Of a DNA stretch of 21,860 bases, positions 1 through 7,006 are shown piece after piece; the stretch's first letter is position 1; the number at the start of each line of letters is the position of its first letter. Origin of the DNA: Bacillota bacterium (GTDB lineage Bacteria > Bacillota > Clostridia > Christensenellales > SZUA-584). The notes beneath the pieces were generated by a model. That model did not search any database and had not been told where the DNA came from. It saw only the letters and a program-made list of their open reading frames with translations. The DNA is taken from assembly GCA_023391105.1 (NCBI GenBank), contig JAEWBO010000014.1, forward strand, positions 1 through 21,860, written 5' to 3'. The position numbers and the translations under genes are program-made.

Positions 1-1
1 A

Positions 2-70
2 GAGAATATCATACACGGCTCGGATTCAATCGAGAACGCAGAGATCGAGATTGAGAGATTCTTCAAATAA
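2..70 (+). CDS. ndk: Nucleoside diphosphate kinase, C-terminal end (partial)
   Basis: This open frame enters from the left edge and ends in TAA at 68-70, giving 22 residues. It contains NIIHGSDSIENAEIEIERFF, which I recognise as the conserved C-terminal signature of nucleoside diphosphate kinase (the usual form is NxxHGSDSxExAxxEIxxWF). The enzyme moves the gamma-phosphate from ATP to other nucleoside diphosphates in the cytoplasm. The catalytic histidine and the rest of the protein lie outside the window. An intrinsic terminator follows 33 bases after the stop, so the gene is transcriptionally separate from what follows. Identification rests on a short but highly characteristic stretch. Confidence 0.85.
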   Translation, partial: ENIIHGSDSIENAEIEIERFFK

Positions 71-103
71 AGGGTCGTTCTGGTCTTAACGCGAGTTGGA
101 ATC

Positions 104-136
104 AAGCTGTTGCTTCATGCGGCAGCTTTTTCTTTT
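104..136 (+). terminator. Intrinsic terminator after ndk
   Basis: A 10-base stem (104-113 with 119-128, two G-U pairs) and a 5-base loop are followed by a T-rich run at 127-136. Stem plus U-tract is the classic rho-independent form. It ends the transcript of the partial ndk gene. Confidence 0.85.
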
Positions 137-198
137 GGGTGGGTATTGAAAGCATATGTGATTCGTGCAGTAACTCGGTAAAGTAGATATTGTTCAAT

Positions 199-741
199 CT
201 ACAAAAATTTATTTCGAAGCCCAATAATCTTCGGGCTCGTTGATTTCTGTACCAGCGTTGATAGACCCCGTGCGACAAGAACGAGCAACCAAAGGAAAAG
301 CATTATAAATTTAAATGTGGTGAACCAAGAACACAAATTGGCAGCAGAAGTACTGAAAACCGGATAACGGTTCAGCATTGACAGCAAAAAACAGTTTTCC
401 AAAATGTCAAGTATGGCCCGCAACACACAAGCTATATATAAAATTGTACGCATGCGTGGAAGGGTCACAGCTGCTTTTGTAATTGTCAGCATTGTAATTA
501 GTAAACATGCTATAAACACGAAATCTAAAATGAGAGTACTCAGGTACGCTGTTCGGCCTCCCGCACCAATCTGTTCAAAGCATTGCTGAACCGCTTCGCT
601 GTTGTAGTGGAAACGCATGTCCAATAATCTGAATGAGCTATCGAACTTAATAATACCGGGTATTCCATGATCTGTTGTATACATTAATAACAAACAGATG
701 ATCAAACCTGCTATTCCAACTACTTTTGTTACCTTCACCAT
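199..741 (-). CDS. Small four-helix integral membrane protein, unknown function
   Basis: A 180-residue protein read leftward from ATG at 741, preceded on its own strand by a purine-rich AAAGAAAGAGATGA stretch that can serve as ribosome binding site. Four hydrophobic segments are visible at about residues 6-22, 66-88, 98-121 and 139-158, with a polar loop of some 40 residues (25-65) between the first two that holds the motif FEQIGAGGRTAY. No enzyme motif or metal site is evident, and I do not recognise the family. It is divergent from the TetR-type regulator at 918 and shares its 176-base intergenic region, a layout in which the regulator commonly controls its neighbour. A plausible role is a regulated membrane protein in stress or export, but this is inference only. 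Confidence 0.7.
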   Translation of the reverse strand: MVKVTKVVGIAGLIICLLLMYTTDHGIPGIIKFDSSFRLLDMRFHYNSEAVQQCFEQIGAGGRTAYLSTLILDFVFIACLLITMLTITKAAVTLPRMRTILYIACVLRAILDILENCFLLSMLNRYPVFSTSAANLCSWFTTFKFIMLFLWLLVLVARGLSTLVQKSTSPKIIGLRNKFL

Positions 742-785
742 AAGTCATCTCTTTCTTTTATTACTCTTTGCTATACAATGAATCA

Positions 786-906
786 AGCACTTGCATATAC
801 GTCACACTTGTAGCGGTTTATGGTATGCAGTATAATTCAACCAAACAATAGAATCAATGCTATCAAAGCAAGTGCTACAAACACATTTGTTATGTAGCGA
901 TTTATG
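786..906. promoter_or_regulatory. Divergent promoters with operator-like repeats between the membrane protein and TetR genes
   Basis: On the plus strand TTGTAG (808-813) and TATAAT (831-836) are 17 bases apart and point at the TetR gene. On the minus strand TTGATT (857-852) and TATACT (834-829) are also 17 apart and point at the membrane protein, so the two promoters overlap. Repeats are superimposed: TGTAGCGGTTTATG at 809-822 recurs as TGTAGCGATTTATG at 893-906 (one mismatch), GCTACAA at 874-880 is the inverse of TTGTAGC at 808-814, and AGCACTTGC (786-794) is inverted at 868-876. The first repeat covers the regulator's -35 box, as an autoregulatory operator would. Confidence 0.5.
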
Positions 907-917
907 AGGTGAGCAGA

Positions 918-1457
918 ATGCTGAAAAGCAACAATCCTACAGCATTAAAATCCCAACAATGGATAATTGAATCTCTGTTAATTATGATGGAAGAAAAGCC
1001 ATACGACGAGATCAGTGTTTCGGAGATCTGTCACAAGGCCGATTTAGATCGACGAACATTTTATCGTAATTTTGATAGCAAGAATGATGTGCTTGAACAG
1101 TATGTGATATTTCTCGGTAACGAGTATATCAGAGCGCTTACTAATTTTAATAAAATCGACGGATATGTAGCGACTAAACTCTTTTTTGATTTCTGGAAAC
1201 AGCACTTTCGGTTCATCTTGCAGTTGCGCTCCAGTGGATTAGCTGATTTTGCTTTTAAGAGATTTGAAGCTTTCGTAACGCAATATCGCGCACTCTTGGC
1301 TGGCAGCAACATGCCCGGTGTGCCGGATAAACAGTTGGAATACATCTTTGCATACAGGATTGGCGGTTTATGGAATGCTATGCTGCTATGGGCTGAGAAT
1401 GGTGCGGTGGTTTCTCCCGATGAGATGGCTAATACTTTCATGACGGAATTAAGCTAA
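918..1457 (+). CDS. TetR/AcrR-family transcriptional regulator
   Basis: A 179-residue protein. The N-terminal third is a TetR-type helix-turn-helix (about residues 14-60) with the characteristic run ISVSEICHKADLDRRTFYRN, in which the recognition helix ends in TFYRNF. The rest is helical and diverges as usual for ligand-binding/dimer domains; its layout resembles the DhaS-like group with a short C-terminal domain. An in-frame GTG lies at 909, but GAGGTGA at 906-912 is an ideal Shine-Dalgarno sequence for the ATG at 918, so that start is preferred and the GTG is probably part of the ribosome binding site. It probably represses the divergent membrane protein gene and itself through the repeats upstream. 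The ligand is unknown. Confidence 0.85.
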   Translation: MLKSNNPTALKSQQWIIESLLIMMEEKPYDEISVSEICHKADLDRRTFYRNFDSKNDVLEQYVIFLGNEYIRALTNFNKIDGYVATKLFFDFWKQHFRFILQLRSSGLADFAFKRFEAFVTQYRALLAGSNMPGVPDKQLEYIFAYRIGGLWNAMLLWAENGAVVSPDEMANTFMTELS

Positions 1458-1697
1458 AGACAATAAGTTTATATTTTAATATTATCTACGCAACAATAGT
1501 CTATTTGTAACCGGCAAGAGTCTTAAACTCTGTAGAGAGCTTCTGCCATCCGGCTATTGAGCGCTTTAATCTCTTAAAGATTGTTATTAAAAGCCTTACT
1601 CCGGCAAGCGAGTAAGCGGTTATATCGGCCAGTCATATAAAAATTGCATCCAACCCTTTTTATGCTGTATAATGGCAAAAACGATGGGGGTTATCCA
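1458..1697. other. Non-coding stretch with small inverted repeats and a promoter
   Basis: No credible gene is seen here. Two short perfect inverted repeats occur, AGAGT/ACTCT around 1518-1532 and CTTACTC/GAGTAAG around 1597-1618, neither followed by a T-run, so they are not obvious terminators. Near the right end TTGCAT (1644-1649) and TATAAT (1668-1673) are 18 bases apart, a reasonable sigma-A promoter reading into the decayed gene and then the acetyltransferase operon that follows. Confidence 0.45.
1644..1673 (+). promoter_or_regulatory. Candidate promoter for the acetyltransferase-GrpB-nitroreductase operon
   Basis: TTGCAT and a perfect TATAAT are separated by 18 bases. It is the best promoter match upstream of the gene at 1988, and reads through the pseudogene remnant first. 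Spacing is one base longer than ideal and the -35 matches four of six consensus positions. Confidence 0.4.
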
Positions 1698-1977
1698 TTG
1701 AGTGAAAGCTTCACCATGCTAGCAAAGCATCGGCAGAGACAAGCTGACAATTGATTATGGTACACAGTGCCCGTATATCCCCAATTGTATCGAGCAGAGC
1801 TATTGCAGCGAAAATAGCATTGCGCTTGATCTCGTTAAGGTAGACACACTGTAGAAAGTAAAAAATGTGCCGTGTATATTCAACAACTGGGCAGTATTTA
1901 TTAATGGACGCTTTGAAACGGTGTATCTGCTTAACGAGGGATATCTGAAGAAAATGGGTGTAGTCTTAATAAAGTGA
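1698..1977 (+). pseudogene. Decayed remnant of a GNAT/YoaP-like acetyltransferase gene
   Basis: From 1741 to 1977 one frame reads as a recognisable protein tail broken by a single TAG at 1852-1854: it contains DYGTQCPYIPNCIEQ, then after the stop NVPCIFNNWAVFINGRFETV and LLNEGYLKKM, ending at TGA 1975-1977. From memory this resembles the C-terminal thioredoxin-like/YoaP part of a clostridial family of GNAT acetyltransferases. Upstream, a TTG at 1698 with GGGGGT before it opens a 17-codon frame (SESFTMLAKHRQ) in another phase. That may be the next piece displaced by a frameshift. Most of the expected N-terminal GNAT domain is missing, so the gene appears deleted, shifted and interrupted. Family assignment is from memory and is the weakest point; the in-frame stop is directly visible. 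Confidence 0.5.
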
Positions 1978-1987
1978 GGTTAAAATA

Positions 1988-2530
1988 TTGTCTGTCATAA
2001 ATACAAATCGGCTCGTTTTGCGTGAAGTCAACGAGCAGGACGTCGATGATATTTACGAATATTCATGTTCGCCTCATGTGGGGCCGAACGCGGGCTGGAA
2101 ACCGCATGAGAGCAAAGAAGAAACGCTGAACGTCATGAAGGCGATCTTTTTGGGTCAGGATGGCGTCTGGGGAATTGTCAAAAGCGGCAAGCTGATCGGT
2201 TCCGTCGGTCTCATAAAAGATCCCAAACGCGAGAACCAAAAGGTGAGGATGCTGGGGTATGCGCTGGGTGACAAGCATTGGGGCAAAGGAATCATGACCG
2301 AAGCTGTGAAGGCTGTGCTGTGTTATGGTTTTGATGAGCTTAAGCTGGATTTGATTTCAGCCTATTGCTATCCGTTCAACGAGCGCTCCAAGAACGTGCT
2401 TAAAAAATGCGGCTTTTGTTACGAAGGCACGCTTAAGCTTGCCGAGAGGATATACAACGGCAGCGTTTACGACAACGAATGCTACGCGCTCACAGCGTGG
2501 GATTTTGCGGCTCACAGAGAGGAAGGCTGA
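1988..2530 (+). CDS. GNAT-family N-acetyltransferase, RimJ/RimL type
   Basis: A 180-residue protein beginning with TTG at 1988; AGTGAGGT lies 7 bases upstream and no ATG fits the conserved N-terminus NTNRLVLREV, so the TTG start is well supported. It has the GNAT_3 layout: the N-terminal RLVLRE strand, then the acetyl-CoA pyrophosphate-binding loop HWGKGIMTEA (residues 97-106), then YPFNERSKNVLKKCGF and the closing YEGTLKLAERI, all typical of RimJ/RimL-like enzymes. Such proteins transfer acetyl from acetyl-CoA to an amine, for example a protein N-terminus, spermidine or a drug; the acceptor cannot be read here. Its TGA overlaps the next ATG by one base, so translation is coupled to the GrpB fusion gene. 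Confidence 0.88.
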   Translation: MSVINTNRLVLREVNEQDVDDIYEYSCSPHVGPNAGWKPHESKEETLNVMKAIFLGQDGVWGIVKSGKLIGSVGLIKDPKRENQKVRMLGYALGDKHWGKGIMTEAVKAVLCYGFDELKLDLISAYCYPFNERSKNVLKKCGFCYEGTLKLAERIYNGSVYDNECYALTAWDFAAHREEG

Positions 2531-3834
2531 TGGGTAAGCCACTATCAGAAATGACCAATGAAGAGCTTTGGCAGCTGTTCCCGATCAGACTAGAAGATCA
2601 TAATCCTGCTTGGAAGCAGTGGTATGAGCAAGAGGAACAGCAGCTTGTGTGCTTAATTGGAGAACAAAATTTTGAGAGGATCAGCCATATCGGCAGCACA
2701 GCCGTGGAGGGACTGATCGCCAAACCAACCATCGATATTCTCGTGGAAATTTCTCAAGATTCCGACACAGACGCTATAATTCGTTCGTTTGAGCAAAACG
2801 GTTATATTTATTCTCGACAGCCCAAAAATCCGTCGCCGCACATGATGTTCTTAAAGGGGTATACGGAGCAGGGCTTTGCGGAGCGGGTTTTCCATATCCA
2901 TGTGAGGTATGCGGGCGACTGGGAGGAGCTTTATTTTCGTGACTATCTGCGCACACACCCGGATACCGCCGCGCAATACAGTGAACTGAAAGCAAGGCTG
3001 AAGGAAAAGTATGAGCATAACCGCGATATGTATACGGAGGAGAAGTCGGATTTCGTTTTGCGTGTGAGCAAGCTCGCAAGGAAGGATCTGAGCGGCTTAT
3101 ACAATCCAAGCTCCGCTGAGCAAAAGAAGGCTATCTCTGTGGGCATCATCGGCGGCGCGGATGGACCCACGGCTGTATTCTTAGCTGAAAAGAAAGGCCA
3201 TAAACAGCAAAAGTGGGATGAAGCACTCGAGGCATGCAAAGAAAAGGCCGTGCCTGTCGAACGCCTGAAAACCGGGGATGAGCTCAAAGCCTACTTGATC
3301 GAGACGTTTGGCGCAGTGGAAACGGTGCCGCAACGCGGGCAGCTGAAAGCTTTGAAAATCAATGCGCTCATGAATAGCCATCCCGAAGCGCTGCTAAGCC
3401 CCGCGATGCCCGATGAAAATGCGCCCAAGGAACAATGGCTTGAGTGGGCAAAACAGTCGCATATGGCTTATTTTGAAGCGGCGGAGCGCTTGCCTGATGA
3501 CACATTTGGCTTTCGATACGCTTTTTTGCGCCTACCGCGAAACGAAGCGACACAGGTTTATTACCATGCGCGGAAAAAGGAATGCAAAGAAAACGGCTTG
3601 AAAGGACTTCGTTCAATTTTGAAAAGGCTGTTTGGAGAACGTGAAAAAGAATCCGAGATCACGCTGGATATTGAGCTGTCTACCTGCCAAATGTCGATTG
3701 GCAACGGATGCGGACGGCTTGTGAACTATCTTGTGCTGTGGCGCGGAATCACAAAACAAGATATCGACCAATGCACGCCGCAGTTCATGGCCTATGCGGC
3801 GGCAATGAGAGACATGGGGAGACTTATAAAATGA
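2530..3834 (+). CDS. GrpB-domain (UPF0157) fusion protein with a GGADGPT motif and an unknown C-terminal domain
   Basis: A 434-residue protein. The start chosen is the ATG overlapping the upstream stop, with AGGAAGG just before it; a longer in-frame extension to 2479 lies inside the acetyltransferase gene and is rejected. Residues about 17-182 are a GrpB domain of the nucleotidyltransferase superfamily, including HIGSTAVEGLIAKPTIDILV (53-72), which holds the Gly-Ser and Asp of the polymerase-beta-like fold. Residues 204-218 carry VGIIGGADGPTAVF, a motif known from the beta subunit of sodium-pumping decarboxylases but here without the membrane helices. Residues about 240-434 are soluble and unrecognised, with a conserved-looking patch GNGCGRLVNYLVLWRGIT. 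GrpB proteins usually end near 170-180 residues, so this protein is more than twice that length. Its function is unknown. It shares an ATGA overlap with the nitroreductase gene. Confidence 0.8.
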   Translation: MGKPLSEMTNEELWQLFPIRLEDHNPAWKQWYEQEEQQLVCLIGEQNFERISHIGSTAVEGLIAKPTIDILVEISQDSDTDAIIRSFEQNGYIYSRQPKNPSPHMMFLKGYTEQGFAERVFHIHVRYAGDWEELYFRDYLRTHPDTAAQYSELKARLKEKYEHNRDMYTEEKSDFVLRVSKLARKDLSGLYNPSSAEQKKAISVGIIGGADGPTAVFLAEKKGHKQQKWDEALEACKEKAVPVERLKTGDELKAYLIETFGAVETVPQRGQLKALKINALMNSHPEALLSPAMPDENAPKEQWLEWAKQSHMAYFEAAERLPDDTFGFRYAFLRLPRNEATQVYYHARKKECKENGLKGLRSILKRLFGEREKESEITLDIELSTCQMSIGNGCGRLVNYLVLWRGITKQDIDQCTPQFMAYAAAMRDMGRLIK

Positions 3835-4421
3835 CTTCTGCTATATATGAGAGACGTAGTATACGTAAATATACCGCTGAGCCTGTTTCAAGACAAGATA
3901 TTGAAGAAATCATTAAAGCCGGTACGGCTGCGCCGTCTGCGAAGAACAGGCAGCCTTGGCGCTTTGTTGTTGTGACGGATAATCGAAAAGAGGACATGCT
4001 GGATGCCATGCGGCAGGGGTTGGCAAACGAAAAGAACGGACGCGGACTGCTTGGCGGCAGTGCACAATACATACCGGCGGCGGCGCATACGCTTCACATC
4101 ATGGCACAAGCGCCTGTCACCATATTGGTGTTCAATCCGCTGGGGCTGTCTCCGCTAAAGAACATCGATGTTGAAGAACGGTTTTATGAAATGGCGAATT
4201 TGCAGTCTATCGGTGCGGCGATACAGAACATGTCGCTTAGGGCTGTGGAGCTGGGTCTTGGTACGCTTTGGGTTTGCGATGTTTTCTTTGCATATCGTGA
4301 GCTTTGCGCGTGGCTGGGCACCGATGAGCAGCTAATTGCGGCGCTGTCTGTGGGACATCCCGATGAGACACCCATTGTAAGGCCCAGAAAAGCTCTCTGC
4401 GACGTTGTCCAATGGCTTTAG
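3831..4421 (+). CDS. Nitroreductase-family FMN oxidoreductase
   Basis: A 196-residue protein starting at the ATG of a 4-base ATGA overlap with the preceding gene; GGGGAG lies 9 bases upstream. Family landmarks are in order: RRSIRKY (8-14) and PSAKNRQPW (35-43), which contact the FMN phosphate and ring, and the second half LQSIGAAIQNMSLRAVELGL (124-143) followed by GTLWVCD. The usual length is 170-220. Such enzymes are cytoplasmic dimers that use NAD(P)H to reduce nitro groups, quinones or flavins; the native substrate is unknown. It is the last gene of a three-gene coupled unit and is followed by a terminator at 4515. An extension to 3708 in the same frame lies inside the upstream gene and is not the start. 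Confidence 0.88.
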   Translation: MTSAIYERRSIRKYTAEPVSRQDIEEIIKAGTAAPSAKNRQPWRFVVVTDNRKEDMLDAMRQGLANEKNGRGLLGGSAQYIPAAAHTLHIMAQAPVTILVFNPLGLSPLKNIDVEERFYEMANLQSIGAAIQNMSLRAVELGLGTLWVCDVFFAYRELCAWLGTDEQLIAALSVGHPDETPIVRPRKALCDVVQWL

Positions 4422-4514
4422 CGTTAAATAGGCAAATCAATCGCCAGCAAAGGCATGGTTTTTTGCCAATATGGACAAATCTATATATAAAAAGGGTGTA
4501 AGCTGCAACATGTG

Positions 4515-4534
4515 GGATGCGAACATCCTTTTTT
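4515..4534 (+). terminator. Intrinsic terminator after the nitroreductase gene
   Basis: GGATG (4515-4519), a CGAA tetraloop and CATCC (4524-4528) are followed directly by six T. The stem is short but the tetraloop and T-run are ideal. It separates the first operon from the kinase operon, whose -35 box begins 12 bases further on. Confidence 0.75.
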
Positions 4535-4546
4535 GCATTTAAGACA

Positions 4547-4575
4547 TTGACAATCATCAACTTGCACAATACAAT
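4547..4575 (+). promoter_or_regulatory. Strong sigma-A promoter of the kinase-deoR operon
   Basis: A perfect TTGACA (4547-4552) and TACAAT (4570-4575) are separated by exactly 17 bases. The predicted start site, near 4582, coincides with the first of the tandem repeats described next, so a protein bound there would block initiation. Confidence 0.8.
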
Positions 4576-4580
4576 AATAA

Positions 4581-4623
4581 ATAACAACAAACGATAAAAA
4601 ACAACAAACGATAAAAAACAATA
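4581..4623 (+). promoter_or_regulatory. Tandem operator, probably for the DeoR-type regulator
   Basis: ATAACAACAAACGATA (4581-4596) is followed by AAAACAACAAACGATA (4598-4613), a 17-base period, and by a further half-like AAACAATA at 4616-4623. Read on the other strand these are TATCGTTTGTTGTT units, similar to the AT-rich direct repeats bound by DeoR-family regulators. A close copy, ATAACAATAAACAATA, lies at 6985-7000 between the -35 and -10 of the second promoter of the cluster. The shared motif, its position over the start site and the deoR gene in the same operon argue for autoregulation. Binding is inferred. Confidence 0.65.
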
Positions 4624-4635
4624 AGGAGAAATGGC

Positions 4636-6135
4636 ATGGGCGCATATGTGATCGGCATTGATATCGGCACACAGGGAACGAAGGCGGCTTTGTTCAACGA
4701 AGATATGGAGCTGCTTTGTACAGCATTTGAGGAATCGCGGCTGATTTCGCCAAAGCCGGGAACGGTATGGCAGGAACCCGAGGAAATTTTCAGCTCGTGC
4801 GCCAATACGATAAAAGAACTGCTGGAAAAGTCGGGTGTATCCGGCGCGGATATCGCGGGCATTGGTATCGACGGCCAGATGGCGGGTATTATGGGCATCG
4901 ATGAATCGGGCGAGGCATCCACGTATTTTGATTCGTGGCTGGATATGCGCTGCGGGCGTTACATGAACGAGATGCGAGACCGCGCTGGCAAACGCGTGAT
5001 CGCGCTGTCGGGCGGTCCGGTGACCTACATTCATGGCCCCAAAATTCTCTGGTGGAAGAACGAGCAACCCGAGGCGTACGCAAAAACAGCCAAGTTCGTG
5101 TTGCCGCAGGCGTATGTGGTGGGGAAGATGACGGGGCTGAAAGCCGCTGATGCCTATTTTGATTACACACATTTGCATTTTTCCTGCTTTGCGGATACCG
5201 CAAACAAGCGCTGGTCTCAGGAACTGCTGGATACGTTTGATGTCAGCGCGGACAAAATGCCGCGTATAATCTCTCCTTTTGACGTTGTCGGCAAAACCAC
5301 AAAAGAGTTTGCGGCAATCAGCGGTTTGGCGGAGGGGGTACCGGTGGTGGCGGGCTGCGGCGACACAGCGGCAAGCACCTTCGGTTCGGGCATGTTCCGC
5401 CGCAACATGGTGCTGGACTGCGCGGGAACGGCGTCCGTTTTATGCAGTGTGGTGGACAGCTATGTGCCGGATACCGAGTTTGAGACATTAACGATGATGC
5501 GAAGCCCCATCGACGGGCTCTTCCTGCCGCTTGCCTACATCAACGGCGGCGGTATGTGCATGCGCTGGTTCCGTGACACGCTTTCAGGAGACCCTGCCGC
5601 AAGCTATAAAGAGCTTGACGCAGAAGCGCAGAACGTGCAGCCGGGCAGCGAGGGCATCACATTCATACCGCATTTTTCCGGACGTGTTCTTCCGAACAAC
5701 CCCTTCCTTAAAGGTAGCTATCTTGGGATGGACTTCAAGCATACACGCGGCCATATGTTCCGATCTGTGATGGAAGCCGTGGCATATGAGTATAAGTATT
5801 ATCTTTCCGTATTAAGGAAACTATACCCAAGTGATTCATTTGATGATATGATTACCATTGGCGGAGGTGCCAAATCCTCATTGTTCAATCAGATTAAGGC
5901 CGATGTCATGGGTGTAAATGTGACCACGTTTGAAATGGGAGAAACAGCTCTGCTGGGCAGTGCGGTGATCGCGGGCTGCGGCGTGGGACTGCTTTCGGAT
6001 TACGAAAAACCCATTGAGCGTGTGATGCGCAAGGGCGATGAGTTCCGGCCAGACCGGCAGGCTTATGAGCAATATGTGCCGTACGCGGATAACTATCTTA
6101 AAGCGATGGATATACTCACAGAGTTTTATAAATAA
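4636..6135 (+). CDS. FGGY-family carbohydrate kinase (xylulokinase-like)
   Basis: A 499-residue protein, the usual FGGY length, starting at ATG 4636 behind AAGGAGAA. The N-terminal lobe opens with GIDIGTQGTKAALF (7-20), the phosphate-binding loop, followed by GIDGQMAG (77-84) and a WLDMR substrate motif (101-105). GCGDTAAS (240-247) supplies the expected catalytic aspartate D243, and IGGGAKSSLFNQIKADVMG (408-426) is the C-terminal adenine-binding signature. It phosphorylates a sugar, ketose or polyol with ATP in the cytoplasm. It most resembles xylulokinases, but FGGY specificity cannot be read from motifs, and the neighbouring dehydrogenases suggest a polyol, keto-sugar or sugar-acid substrate. 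It is first in the operon, directly under the operator-covered promoter, with deoR 24 bases downstream. Confidence 0.88.
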   Translation: MGAYVIGIDIGTQGTKAALFNEDMELLCTAFEESRLISPKPGTVWQEPEEIFSSCANTIKELLEKSGVSGADIAGIGIDGQMAGIMGIDESGEASTYFDSWLDMRCGRYMNEMRDRAGKRVIALSGGPVTYIHGPKILWWKNEQPEAYAKTAKFVLPQAYVVGKMTGLKAADAYFDYTHLHFSCFADTANKRWSQELLDTFDVSADKMPRIISPFDVVGKTTKEFAAISGLAEGVPVVAGCGDTAASTFGSGMFRRNMVLDCAGTASVLCSVVDSYVPDTEFETLTMMRSPIDGLFLPLAYINGGGMCMRWFRDTLSGDPAASYKELDAEAQNVQPGSEGITFIPHFSGRVLPNNPFLKGSYLGMDFKHTRGHMFRSVMEAVAYEYKYYLSVLRKLYPSDSFDDMITIGGGAKSSLFNQIKADVMGVNVTTFEMGETALLGSAVIAGCGVGLLSDYEKPIERVMRKGDEFRPDRQAYEQYVPYADNYLKAMDILTEFYK

Positions 6136-6159
6136 TTGGAGGGTAAAGGGGACAAAGAC

Positions 6160-6957
6160 ATGGCAAAACAGCCGGACGGTATGTTTGCACAGGTGCGCAA
6201 GCAGGCCATAACAGAGATCGTCAATCAAAAAGGCAACGTGACAGTGGGGGAATTGTGCGAACGTTTTCGAGTTTCTCCCGCCACCATCCGCAACGACCTG
6301 AGGGAACTTGAGGAAGCGGGAGCGATAGAGCGCACCCACGGGGGTGCGATCAACTGCCAAAAGGCCGTATATGAGCCCAACACGTACCAAAAAGAAGTGC
6401 AGCATGTGCTTGAGAAGGAGGCCATCGCCAAAGTGGCGGCCGAGTTCATCAAGCCCGGCGATGCCATTGCTCTTGATACCGGCACAACCACATTCCAGCT
6501 TGCAAAGCATCTCGTGGGTATCGAGCGGCTCACAGTGGTCACCAACGATCTGCAGATTGCCGCATGGCTGGAACGAAACACGGATGTCTCCATACTCATG
6601 GCGGGCGGCGCTGTCCGTCGTCACTTCCATTGCACAGTGGGGCTGACAGCCATGAATACCATTTCCAAGCTGCGCGTGGACAAGGTGTTTGCCGCGGCCA
6701 ATGGCGTGAGTGTGGATTATGGTCTCAGCACGCCCAGCATCGACATGGCGAATATCAAAACGGGTCTTGTGGAAGCCGCTGAAGAGGTTTTTCTGCTTTG
6801 TGATAGCAGCAAAATTAACCGCAATTCGCTTGTTGTGTTTGCGCCTTTATCTCAGGTCGACGTCATGATCACGGACAATAAGGCCAATCAGGACTTTGTT
6901 TCAGCCGTAACGGAAGCCGGAATACGTATCATTTGTGCAAATACCGAAAATAAGTGA
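6160..6957 (+). CDS. DeoR-family transcriptional regulator of sugar catabolism
   Basis: A 265-residue protein. Residues 10-64 form the DeoR winged helix-turn-helix, with VTVGELCERFRVSPATIRND as core and the typical ERTHGGA wing (57-63). Residues about 80-240 are the DeoR sensor domain with the family's LDTGTTTFQLAKHL (105-118) and VVTND (126-130), a fold related to ribose-5-phosphate isomerase that binds phosphorylated sugars. The ATG at 6160 has AAAGGGGAC 8 bases upstream; an in-frame TTG at 6136 sits immediately after the kinase stop with no ribosome binding site and is less likely. It probably represses both promoters of the cluster via the A-rich repeats at 4581 and 6985, with an intermediate of the pathway, perhaps the kinase product, as inducer. 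The inducer is inferred. Confidence 0.88.
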   Translation: MAKQPDGMFAQVRKQAITEIVNQKGNVTVGELCERFRVSPATIRNDLRELEEAGAIERTHGGAINCQKAVYEPNTYQKEVQHVLEKEAIAKVAAEFIKPGDAIALDTGTTTFQLAKHLVGIERLTVVTNDLQIAAWLERNTDVSILMAGGAVRRHFHCTVGLTAMNTISKLRVDKVFAAANGVSVDYGLSTPSIDMANIKTGLVEAAEEVFLLCDSSKINRNSLVVFAPLSQVDVMITDNKANQDFVSAVTEAGIRIICANTENK

Positions 6958-6977
6958 TAATATATAATAATAAACGC

Positions 6978-7006
6978 TTGATAAATAACAATAAACAATA
7001 TATAAT
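6978..7006 (+). promoter_or_regulatory. Second promoter of the cluster with the operator in its spacer
   Basis: TTGATA (6978-6983) and a perfect TATAAT (7001-7006) are 17 bases apart. The spacer is almost exactly filled by ATAACAATAAACAATA (6985-7000), which differs from the operator copy at 4581-4596 at two of 16 positions. The seven enzyme genes downstream can therefore be transcribed apart from the kinase and deoR but under the same control. A 50-base leader and an AAAAGGAGAAG ribosome binding site precede the first ATG at 7071. Confidence 0.75.

Noticed and set aside
199..240. Terminator inside the end of the membrane protein gene
   Set aside because: AGCCC/GGGCT forms only a 5-base stem with a long loop and lies within the coding frame; too weak to call.
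2479..2529. N-terminal extension of the GrpB fusion protein
   Set aside because: It lies inside the acetyltransferase gene; the ATG at 2530 has a good ribosome binding site and stop-start overlap.
4581..4623. Possible CRISPR-like short direct repeats
   Set aside because: Only two full copies, 17-base period with no unique spacers and low complexity; they fit operator repeats over a promoter much better.
4237..5178. 313-codon open frame on the minus strand
   Set aside because: It lies mostly opposite the FGGY kinase and the nitroreductase end, runs through the promoter-operator region, has low-complexity Cys/His/Arg-rich composition and no recognisable domain.
6136..6159. TTG start for the DeoR regulator directly after the kinase stop
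   Set aside because: No ribosome binding site in front; GGAGGG and AAAGGGG inside this stretch serve the ATG at 6160 instead.
5878..6630. 250-codon open frame on the minus strand
   Set aside because: Opposite the kinase end and the DeoR gene, both well supported; no ribosome binding site or motif.
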